A stretch of 64,000 bases of DNA, from NCBI GenBank assembly GCA_031761405.1, contig JASEVX010000011.1:38543700-38607699 (forward strand). The letters run 5' to 3'. A program made the translations under genes and the position numbers. The stretch's first letter is position 1; each line of letters opens with the position of its first letter. Source of the stretch: Serripes groenlandicus (taxonomy: Eukaryota > Mollusca > Bivalvia > Cardiida > Cardiidae). Positions 40,501 to 52,500 of this stretch are shown here, piece by piece. Under the pieces are notes generated by a model that ran no database searches, had not been told where the DNA came from, and saw only the letters and a list, made by a program, of their open reading frames with translations.

Positions 40501-43500
40501 AATCAATCAGTCAGTTCTGTTTAACTATGTACTGAATTTATATTTTGAAAGCACATAAATGAAAAATTATGACATCTGGAAAATTTGAAGTTGTCTTTTC
40601 ATGCAGAAATGAAAACAGCATTAGAAAAGGAGTAATTGTTCATCTTGGGATAAGGGAAATTACCCTACTTGTTTGTCTATGATTGTCAGAGGAACAACAA
40701 AGTTACAGCCCCTTTTAATGGGATTTTTGGTTGATATATTTCAGGTCATGGCATTTGTAATAACTTTTCTAAATCCACCACACTGCCAATGCCTACAGAC
40801 GATGCTAAGACAGTGGGACAGGAATGTTTGTCTATTCTAAAACAGCACAGATGTATTGCTAGCGATCTAAGAGGGGTAATTTAAACAGATACCTAGAGAA
40901 GGAGGAGAAAAGAGATCTTTTTCCCATGATACATGATATCTCTCTTTTTAGTGAATTTTGAAAAGCGCTATGTTGTGGTTACTCTAAAGAATTGTCTAAT
41001 TGTGACAATTCTTTTAAGTACCCACAACGTATGGTTTTAGAGTTGTATAAGGAATTGAGAATAAAATAAAAGTTGTTATATGGAGCTTTGTTATCCATTT
41101 TATAGACAAAAATTTGCCATGGCCAATGTTTAACCCTTTTTGAAGCATCTGTAGCAGAAATATTGTGGCAAACTGAGATATTCCTCATGATGAGCAATAT
41201 TTGCCAGAATTTTATTATATTCTTCTGCTTATGCTTCTATATTGGATTGGGTTTTTCATAGCTCTGGATAAGGGGCATTTGGCATGTTCTAAAATCCTTA
41301 TTTGACCAAATAACCCTATGATGTTGTTACTCAAAAGAATCGTCTCATTGAGACTTTTGAGTATCCACATCATAGGGTTTGGTTGGCTAATTAGAGAGAT
41401 GTTGTGGGGGGAAAGAGCTGTATACTCCTTCTTATCAGGACCACAGGATTGGAGACCAGGCAATTTGAGATTGATCCTGCTTCTGGCAGTCCTTATGAGG
41501 TTCCCATATCCTAGACTAGTACTGGTTTTTTTCAGTCTGGGATTACAGATATGTAATTATAGAGACCAATTGCTCTGATTGAACATTACCTCTTTAGTTT
41601 CTAAAGGCCCATTTGATAGCTTACACTTTATCATGTACAAGCATCAGACAGGTGCAGATAAGTTCAAGAGACAGAGATAGCTACAAGGGAGTCTGGGTGC
41701 AATACTCTAGCTCTTTCATAAAAGACTGCTTGGTTCTTTAACATGCTTAGTGTATAGCACCGATACACACAAGGAAAGAACCAGTACTTGACCTTTAGTT
41801 GAGTTGGAGCCACTTGAAGCAACTCAGCAAAATCCAAATCCTGGACCTGGTTTTGAACCTCAGACCTGGATTGAAAGTCCAGCGTGTTAACCACTAGACC
41901 ACCAGGCAACTCAGATATGTTTATCACCTCCTTGACATTACTCATTTTCTGAAATACACTTTTGACAAATCCTCAATAAATCAAATCAGCTCAGATTTTA
42001 CGATGTCTGGATTATAACTCGAGCTCATGTATTTAAGACCAGAAAATAATGATCAAGTTGGACTTTGGTTACCAAACAACTGATTTTTATGGAGTTATGA
42101 CCCTTTTTCAACATAGAGTTGGCAACAGTGTCTGTATGATAACTGAGAACCACACACAGCCTATTCACATATTTCTATTTATCACATCCAGCCATCTCTG
42201 GGAGTGTCAAAATCCCATTACATAAATATCAAATGACACTACTAGTTTGGTTTCCAGTTTTACACTCATGTATTTGATACAACACGGAGACCAATCTAAG
42301 AAAATGAGGTCACATCAGTGGTTTGACGTTATAACGTAAGTCACTTTGGCGCCAAAACCGGCAAATTTCATATACATATTTAGCTTGACTTTTGAAAAAA
42401 ATGAGAGCTATTGTCATGACCCTGGCGGCGGCGGCGGCGGTGTGGTCGTCCGGTTAAGGTTTTTTGTTTAGCTAATTTTTTTTTTTTTTTTTTCTCCATA
42501 TCAGTCGAGCGTCTGTACGCGGTGCTCTTGTTTCAAAGTACGCCTTATAAATCACTTTGTGTGATAAATAGAATATCTCATTCGTGTTTATTTATTATCA
42601 CTTTTAATTAACTTGTTTACTAAGCTGAAAATGACGCTAGCCAAGGCTGACTGCATATCATCTTAGTAAACTCGTTTATTTAAAGTGATAATAAATAAGC
42701 ACCCATGAAATATCCTCTGTTTACTACTGTTTTTCAGATTGGTATTCAAATTCAGAGGTTAGAACCAGCAGTGGTTGGAAATCAAGGCAACCTATCCAAA
42801 AATCAAAGTATTTTGAACTTCACTGTGAATAAGAATAAATTGAATGATTCCAAACAAGACACGTCTGATAAGACAGAAAATAAAATGATAACGGCTGCAA
42901 CAGTGACACGGCTGCATCAAAATCCCATTAGAGAGAACACTTCTGCAAGCAAAAATACACTGCCTATAGACAAAGTAGAATTATCTGGCAGTACAAACCA
43001 AACAAGAGTTGTGAGTCCAGTTTCACATGGGAGTGACAGAAATTCTCCAGAGTACTCGAGACATATTGAAGGTTTAGTCACAGATTCCAGTCTATTGAGA
43101 AAAGATGTTGATAATTTAGTTGAAGAATCGAGTTTATCCGGAAGAGATGTGGACGAGATTCTAGTTGCAGATGCTAGTCTATCTAGAAGTTTGATTGTTG
43201 CAGATATAAGTGTGGAATCTAGTAATCTACTCAAAGATTTAGGACAGTAAGTTGTTGCTTCAACTAGAGGTCTAGCTTAATTAAAGTTAACTGTTCTATG
43301 CACTACAATGTCTCAATAATTACTCATTTAACCCTTTCCCACATACAACAAATCTGCTGCAGACAACTTTGAAATGTCTACTCAATAAATATGGAAAATC
43401 TCTATAATTGTAAGTATAATTACTGAAAGAGAATGAAAACATTGTGGCGAAAGGAGGAATTGCTCGTTTTGAGCAATTTCACTATTTGTCACAGATGTTT

Positions 43501-46500
43501 TCAAAAGTTGTCTGCTACAGATGCGTCTACAGGTGGGAAAGGGTTAACATTTGAGACGATTTCCTTTAGTGCCCGCAACATATGGTTTGAGATCAAACAA
43601 GGATTTTTTAACCGGAAAATGCCCCTAATCTAAAGCTCTGACACCATCTTAACCCTTTCCCTCATACGACAATTCTGCAGCAGACGACTTTGAACATATT
43701 TTGTCAAAACATGGAAAATCTCTATAATTGAATGGATAACCTATGACTAAAAGTGGAAAACATTGTGTCAAAAGAAGAAATTGCTTGTTATTGAGCAATT
43801 TCTTCTTTTGTCACTATGTTTTCAAAAAGCCGTCTGCTGCAGAGGCGTCAGAAATCGTCTACATGAGGGAAAAGGTTAACCCTTTCCTGCATACAAAATA
43901 ATCTGCAGCAGAAGACAGTGAAAATATCTAAACAAATATATTATATCTCTGTAAATGAAAGTATTATAACAAAAATAGTTGAAAACAGTATAGGAAAAGA
44001 AGAAATGGCTCCTAAATGGCAAAACATTTCTCATTTGCTACAATGTTTGATGAAAGTGGTCTGCTGCTAATGCTTCAAAATGGATTTACACTTTGGAAAG
44101 GGTTAATAGCTCATCTGGTTTAACCCTTTCCCTCATACGACAATTCTGCAGCAGACGACTTAACATATTTTGTCAAATAATGGAAAATCTCTATAATTGA
44201 ATGGATAACCTATGACAAAAAGTGGAAAACATTGTGACAAAAGGAGAAATTGCACGTTTTGTGCAATTTCTTCTTTTGTTACTATGTTTTCAAAAAGCCG
44301 TCTGCTGCAGAGGCATCAGAAAGCATCTATATGAGGGAAAGGGTTAAGAAGATAAAAATGGTGAGCTATTGTCCTCACTTGGTAAGTGTAGGTGTTGCAA
44401 CATTGGTTCAGTTTTGTGTATAGATACACTTTTCTACTTATCTTTAAAAACCTATGGTTTTGAAAAAAGGAACACTTATTCCAAATCTTATAGAGGCAGA
44501 TACTGCATTGGCCATAACTCTATCCTGGAATTTGCTTGAATTATGACAGTTATTTTTATCTTTGAACTGTCTCTCATGAAATACTGATGTAAGTGACGTA
44601 AAACACCATTCAAACAGACTGATGCTCATTTATGATCAATTGTTATTGTCATGATGTATTTTTCAGACGTCAGGTAATATCCTCACATTTACCTCCCCTT
44701 CCCTCCTTACCAGAACTTAAATCTCCGGATATAAGAAGGAAATCCTCAAAAGACGTTGCCACGCCTAAGAGCGGCACTTCAAGATCCGATGATAATGGGA
44801 ATAGAGAAACGTTACGTGATGATTACTTTCCATCTCCTTCTCAGGTATTGCTGAGCTGCATTCCAGATAATCCAAACACATGTTGACACACTTGCTGCAT
44901 ACAACTTTTGAAAACATTGTGGCAAAAGGAGAACTTGTTTATCATGAGCAATTGCTCCTTTTGCCACACTGTTTTCAACTTCAACCCTTTCCCTCATATA
45001 GACGCTTTCTGACGCCTCTGCAGCAGACGGCTTTTTGAAAACATAGTGACAAAAGAAGAAATTGCACAAAACGTGCAATTTCTCTCCTTTTGCCTCGATG
45101 TTTTCCACTTTTTGTCATAGGTTATCCATTCAATTATGGAGATTTTTTATTTCTTGACAAAATACGTTCAAAGTCGTCTGCTGCAGAATTGCCGTATGAG
45201 GGAAAGGGTTAATCGATAATTATACTTTCTATTATAAAGTTTTTCAATAATTATGCCTCCTTTTCTTCAAAGTTGTGTCAGCCGAGCCCCGGTAGCTCAG
45301 TCGGTAGCGACGCGGGCTGTCAATCCAGGGGTTGTGAGTTCAAATCCCGGCTCGGCCAACTTTCTTTCCGAGGATTGACAAAAGTCATTGCGACATGCGT
45401 CATTCGTCTTCCACCAATGGGCTAAGTCTATGTGGAAAAGCAGCCAGTTGCTTGGGATGATTGTTGTGTGGAGTACTGGTGTGAGAAAACCAGGAAATGC
45501 ATGAGTAGGTGAACTGGCCGCCGTGATATAACTGAGAAATTGTTAAAAACAGCGTTAAACCCCAATCAATCAATCAAAGTTGTGTCCTGAAGATTAATTG
45601 TTTATGGACAAAGACTAAAATGTCCTGCTATTTACCATTACAGATCTAAATAATTTATGCATAAGAAATTTGTCAAAAGAGATCAGTGTAAAACAATTGT
45701 AACTTAAACAAATTTGAAGTGTTGGATATGACTGGCTCTTCCTTGTTTAGTAATTATTAACGCAGAGGTATCTAAAGCCGCCTGTATCTGGAACAGGAAA
45801 ATAATACCAAGACATTGTTTCTTACCATTTCAATTCTAGATTGATCCAGAAGTGCTGAAGGAACTACCACTAGAAATTAGATTACAAGTAGAGAAAGACA
45901 TTGAAAGTAGAAAGAAGTCCTCTAATATCACAAAGAATGCAAGTACAGGGCAAAGCTGCTCCACTTGGCAACATTCAAAGGGAGTTCACTCTGATGATGT
46001 TGTGCAATCAAAGGGACAATCTGATCCTCTTTTATCTTCATCACAGGTAACTTTAACAAATGTCCTGCTATTTACCATTACAGATCTAAATAATTTATGC
46101 ATAAGAAATTTGTCAAAAGAGATCAGTGTAAAACAATTGTAACTTAAACAAATTTGAAGTGTTGGATATGACTGGCTCTTCCTTGTTTAGTAATTATTAA
46201 CGCAGAGGTATCTAAAGCCGCCTGTATCTGGAACAGGAAAATAATACCAAGACATTGTTTCTTACCATTTCAATTCTAGATTGATCCAGAAGTGCTGAAG
46301 GAACTACCACTAGAAATTAGATTACAAGTAGAGAAAGACATTGAAAGTAGAAAGAAGTCCTTTAATATCACAAAGAATGCAAGTACAGGGCAAAGCTGCT
46401 CCACTTGGCAACATTCAAAGGGAGTTCACTCTGATGATGTTGTGCAATCAAAGGGACAATCTGATCCTCTTTTATCTTCATCACAGGTAACTTTAACCCC

Positions 46501-49500
46501 CTCCCTTTCCCACTTGTAGAGGCATTCTAACACCTCTGCAGCAGACGGCTTTTGAAATCATTGTGGCAAAAGAAGAAATTGCTCAAAACCAGCAATTTCT
46601 CTTTATGACACAATGTTTTCAATTCTATTCAATAAGTATGTCTTCATTTAGGGAGATCTTCCTTATTAGTTTTGAGATGATTTCAAAGTCGTCTGCTGCA
46701 GATTTATTGTTTGTGGGAAAGGGTTTTAACAGTATTAACCATTTCCCAGATGCAGATGCATTTTGAAAACAATTGGAAGAAGACATTTTTGCACAATCAG
46801 CAATTTATCCTTTTTCTCATAAATGTTTTTTTCAAATTATTCTTAAATTGTACATTCATTTTAATATTATTATTATAGAGATTTCCCATGTTTTGCTTGA
46901 GATGTTTTCAAATTTATCTGCTGCAGTTTCTTTTTATATTGGAAATGGGATGTTTTGAAAGAATTATTAAGCCTTTCCCTCATATAGACGCTTTCTGACG
47001 CCTCTGCAGCAGACGGATTTTTGGAAACATAGTGACAAAAGAAGAAATTGCACAAAACGTGCAATTTCTCCTTTTGCCACAATGTTTTCCACTTTTTGTC
47101 ATAGGTTATCCATTCAATTATGGAGATTTTCTGCTGCTGCAGAATTGTCGTATGAGGGAAAGGGTTAACTTGTTGATGATTATTGCTGAAGAGAACATTA
47201 TTTTTTGTTTTACTGTGTGGTAGCAAGCATTACCATCACAGTTACAAGATATAATTTGATTTTGAAATTGTAAAGATTATATTGTGAATTACCGTTATAC
47301 AGTTAAGAACATCTTGAAATTGACAAATTTACCGTTCACGCTCCGCTCCGTTCCGTTCCGTTCCGTCCTGTTCCACTCTGCTCACGTTCCATTCCGCTCA
47401 TAAAGCGTTCACTCATTCATAACATTGTGATTGCTTTTTAGCTCGACTATTCGAAGAATATGAGAGCTTTACTACTCGCCCCGGCGTCTCCGTCTCCGTC
47501 TCCGTCTCCGTCGGCGTCCGGTTAAAGTTTTAGGGCAAGTTGGGATTTTCATTCATAAGTATTTGTGCTAGGGCTTTCATATTTGGAATATAGTTACATC
47601 TTATACCTTTCTTCACATTGAACGCTAAAGATGCTGAGTGTGACCTTCCTTTTGGGGAAAAAACCATGATTTTCGGGGGTTAAAGTTTTAGGGCAAGTTG
47701 GATTTTTTTTATTTTATTTTTTTTTTCTCAATAAGTACTTGTGCTAGGGCTTTCATATTTGGAATATAATTACATCAAATACCTTTCTTTATATTGTATC
47801 CTGAAGATTCTGAGTTTTACCTTCTTTTTGGGGTAAAAGACATGATTTTGGGTGGTTAAAGTTTTAGGGCAAGTTGGCATTTTCATTTAATTTTTTAATT
47901 TTTCTCTATAAGAATTTGTGCTAGGGCTTTAATATTTAGAATATAGTTACATCTTATACCTTTCTTCACATTGAATGCTGAAGATGCTGAGTGTGACCTT
48001 CTTTTTGGGGTAAAAAACATGATTTTCGGTTAAAGTTTTGGGGCAAGTAGGATTTTATTTTATTTTTTTAACTTTTTCTGAATAAGTACTTGTGCTAGGG
48101 CTTTTATATTTGGAAAATAATTACATTTAATACATTTCTTCATATTATATGCTGATGATGCTGAGTGTGACCTTCTGTTTGCGGTAAAACACATGCTTTT
48201 GGGTGGTTAAAGTTTTAGGGCAAGTTGGCTTTTTCATTTAATTTTCAATTTTTTCTAAATAAGTACTTGTGTTAGGGCTTCCATATTTGGAATATAATTA
48301 CATGTAATTCCTTTCTTCACATTGTATGTTGAAGATGCTGAGTGTGACTTTTAGGGGGTAAAAAACATGATTTTTGTTTGATTTTGAGAATTTTAGATAA
48401 ATTCTTAATTTTTTTGGTTACATTTCTTTCTAATTGTGATCATTTATTTATCAAATATAATTCTTCAACATATCAAACGGGTTTTGCATGGTGTCAAACA
48501 TTAGGAAAACCTTTTTTTAAGTTTTAACATTTGCGTTTAGTTCAACGTTAAAGTTACATCATTCAAATCACTTCATACTTCACATATTTGTTAAGGACCA
48601 TCGTACAATTAGGTTAGATAACTCCATTGTATCCTAAATATGGAGTAATGGCCCTTGATTGACTTAGGAAATTTTATTTTTAAATTATATTTAAATGTAT
48701 GTATATATCTATTCAGTTGCTTTTACATATAGAGTATATAATATGATTTAATAGTACTTAAGTTCAATATAATGAAATAGTGCTTTATGTGAATAAGCGG
48801 CCTGTAGTCGAGCGCGCTGTCCTCCAACAGCTCTTGTTTCCGTTCCACTCAGATTGAGCGAAGCATTCATGTGATTGGATTGTTTCGTTCAATATGATTG
48901 TTTCGTTCAGAGCGCAAAATTCCGTTCCGCTCATAAAGCGTTCCAACTTCGTTCCAATCACGCTCACGATCCAATCAAGCTCCACTCAGATTGTCAATTT
49001 CATGATGTTCTGAACTGTAAGAACATCTTCAAATTGACAAATTTACCGTTTCCGCTCCGTTAAGTTCCGTTCAAGCTTTGTATTGATTTATTTACCTGAA
49101 TCAACAGTGCTTAAGCGTTAAACTGAGTGGTTAAAGGCTTCAGTGTTATTCAGGCTACTATCAAGGGAAACAACATATGTTTGAAATTACATAAATCTGC
49201 TAGTTTTATTTCCTTGTCCCAAAAGGTCATTTTTAAAAAATTACCTTATGTGGCAACCGCATTCGTATAATTCGACTGGAGCTCCATAAGGGGAATTAAT
49301 TCCTTAGTCAGCACAAGTAATGTAGGTTTTTACACCTTGGCTCTTTTCTGAAAACTCATTTAACCCTTTCCGACATAATGGCGACATACAACAAATCTGC
49401 AGCAGACGTGATTGAAAACATACCCGCAAAAATATGGAAATATTCTTTTAAAGAAAGTATAATAATTGAATAGTGTTGAAAACATTCGTGCAAATGGAGC

Positions 49501-52500
49501 AATTTCTCCGTTTGCCAGAATATTTTTAAAATTTGTCTGCTACAGAGGCGTCTGAAAGTGTCTATATGTGGTAAAGGGTTAAAGCGACTGAAATCCAGAT
49601 GGCACGAAAAAAAAAAAAAAAAAATCGAATTTTTTATCAATAAAGTGAACTTGAGTCGTTTTCAATTGTCCCGATGAAGGGGTTTCCTATTAAAACATTT
49701 TGTTTCAGTGTATTATCGAAATGTCTTTCATCTTGTAAAAAGCAAAGGGTTATATTTTCCCTGGAGTGAAAATATCACCCTTTGCTTTTCATTAGATGAA
49801 AGAGATTATGATAATACGCAGGAACAAACAATTACCCTCTATATAATGCTACTTGTTACTTTTATGTATCCTGTTTAATTTATTTCTTACAATTTTCATT
49901 CCAGATTGATCCAGAAGTCCTGAAGGAACTACCACTAGAAATTAGATTACAAGTAGAGAAAGACATTGAAAGTAGAAATAAATCCTCTAAAATCACTCGG
50001 CAACATTCAAAGGGAGTTCACTCTGATCACTCTAATAGTAATAGACACTCAAAGGGGAATAACTCTGACACACATGGGAAAAATGTTAAGGGTGATATTG
50101 TTCCCCTTCCATCTTCATCACAGGTAACATTAACGGTATTAATCCTTTTCTAGATACAGATGCATTTTGGTGTGTTTGCAGCAGAGGACTTATGAAAGAG
50201 AGCAATGTCTCCTTTTCTGACAATGATTCTCTAATCTATATATCTGTGCTAAAATTAAAAAAGTCTTTTTTTAGAATTTTTCCATATTTTGCTGGAGACA
50301 TTTTATAAAACTTTCTTCAGCGGATGGTTGTATTTGGGAAAGATTTAAGATTAAACAGTTTAAACAACTTGTTAATTATTGCTGGGCCGATCCTTGGTGT
50401 TTATGCTGAGAAATAGATTGATTGATTGATTGATTGGGGTTTAACGCCGTTTTTAACAATTTCTCAGTTATATATCACGACGGCCAGTTCGCCTACTCAT
50501 GCATTTCCTGGTTTTCTCACACCAGTACTCCACACAACAATCTTCCCAAGCAACTGGCTGCTTTTCCATATAGACTTAGCCCATTGGTAGAAGACAAATG
50601 ACACATGTTGCATTGACTTTTGTCAATCGTCGTCGCTACCGACTTTGAGAAATAGAAGATATATCTTTTAAATATGTTGTCAACAAAGTCCTCATGGCTT
50701 TGCAGATGGATGGGTGTGCATCAACATTTCCTTTTGGCTCAATATCTTTCTTCATACTTGACTGATTCTAACTAAACTTCATAGCTAGGTAGTTAACCCT
50801 TTCCCACATACATCAAATCTGCAGCAGACGACTTTGAAAAACATGTAGTAAAAAACATAGAAAATATCCATTATTGAAGGTACAGTTAAGAACATCATGA
50901 AATTGACAATCTGAGCGGAATGTGATTGGATCGTGAGTGTGATTGGAACGAAGTTGGAACGCTTTATGAGCGGAACGGAATTTTGCGCTCTGAACGAAAC
51001 AATCATAATAATTGCAAAAATCAAATCATTCGCTCATTGAACGGTTGCAACAACTATCCGATAATTATTTTACGAAACTATTTTATTAAAAGTCATATTT
51101 GTATACTAAACTTTTGTTTTATAAGACACTCAAGTATCCGATTGAATTAGAATGTAACGAATATTATTAATATGATCATTTTCGTAATACGATTTGCTAC
51201 TAACGATTGTGCTGAAAAAACTCTAGATCGTTTGTTGATATTTAGGGTTAAGTAAAAAAATATATAAACGAAACGAAATTAATTTAAGTCAATCAAATCG
51301 TTGAACGTATTTTGATCGAAAAAAAAAGCGTTCCGAGTGAGCGTAAAAAAGCGCTCAATCTGAACGGAACGGAAAAAAGTAATCACAATGTTATGAATGA
51401 GTGAATGCTTTGAGAGCGGGTTGGAACGTGAGCGGAACGGAACGGAGCGGAGCGTGAACGGTAAATTTGTCAATTTCAAGATGTTCTTAACTGTACTTGT
51501 ATCATTACTGAATCAAGTTGAACACATTGTGGCAAAAGGAGAAGTTGTTTGTTTTGAGCAATTTCTCCTTTTGTCACAATGTTTTCAAAAGTCGTCTCCT
51601 ATAGAGGCTATATGAGGGAAAGGGTGAAGATAAAAGGGAAGCTGCTGATTGTTTTGGGGGGTAACTTGGTTCGAGGTAACCATTTCCTGGTTTCTTGGCC
51701 ATTGTGTTGTTGTTTTGATAGCAGCAAATTTTATCATCACAGAATCTGCTACAAGCAACAATTTGTATTTTCTTAAGGGAGAACAGTAAGTTAATATGAT
51801 TTATAGCTGGTGATAAAATAAGACATAACATGAGAATTGAATTTAAACAAAAAATCTTTCTAATGCCAGATAAGAATATCTTAATATTGTGTTTATTTCT
51901 TTCTCACATGCAGACTGTATATAAACAATTTATTGAAAGTACTGGTAGTGTCAGATCAGCTTAGATTCAAATTACACTGCTCACAAAATGCCCCCTAAGA
52001 TTAGTTTTCGTAGAGATCGGGTAAATGAAATATGTTTTAAAATCTCCAAAAATGAAAGTGAAATTATTAAATAATGTCAACATCAGCAATTTTCTTTCCT
52101 TTTTAGCTCGAGTTTTCAAAGAAAAAGCTAGCTATACTACTCGCCATGTCGTCTTGTTTCGGCATTGGTGGCAGTCCTTGTTATCCCCTTGAGAGGGGAT
52201 ATAGTAACGGGGCTGTTCGTTTGTGCGTCCGTCCGTAACAACCTTGTGACCACTCTACACTGAACATCTTTGACCGATCTTAAAACCAAACTTGATATAC
52301 AGTTAGTATATGGCAAGGTCTAGAAGCCTTTTTATTTTCAAGGTCATAGGGTCAAGGTCAAGATCAAAATTGGACTTGGACTATTTTCCCATATAACAAC
52401 CTTGTGACCACTCTACACTGAACATCCTTCGACCGATCTTAACCAAACTTGCCATACAGTTAGTATATGGCAAGGTCTAGAAGCATATTTATTTTCAAGG

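Larger units (their letters stand above)
39308..40510 (+). mobile_element. SINE interrupted by an hAT-like element
   Basis: Left part 39308-39373 matches the SINE body (GTCATTTGTCTTTCACCATT); right part 40388-40510 continues it (TGGTGTACTGGAGCGAGAAA, TGTGATATAACTGAAATACC) to CAAATCAATCAG. Between them lies the element at 39374-40387. 5-prime truncated. Confidence 0.65.
45618..46497 (+). repeat. 440 bp direct tandem duplication containing a UBM exon
   Basis: Unit 1 is 45618-46057 and unit 2 is 46058-46497; TGTCCTGCTA recurs at 45621 and 46061. I noticed one difference, TCCTCTAAT versus TCCTTTAAT in the exon (Ser to Phe). Each unit has 222 bp of upstream intron, the 207 bp exon and 11 bp of downstream intron. 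Unit 2 ends at TTTAAC, where a MITE begins. Confidence 0.92.

Noticed and set aside
42917..43234. 105-codon minus-strand open frame opposite exon 7
   Set aside because: It is a shadow of the REV1 exon, with low-complexity Ser/Thr/Leu content and no splice context.
45281..45357. Functional tRNA gene
   Set aside because: The head folds like a tRNA, but it continues directly into a SINE body and AATC tail, with target duplications around the whole unit.
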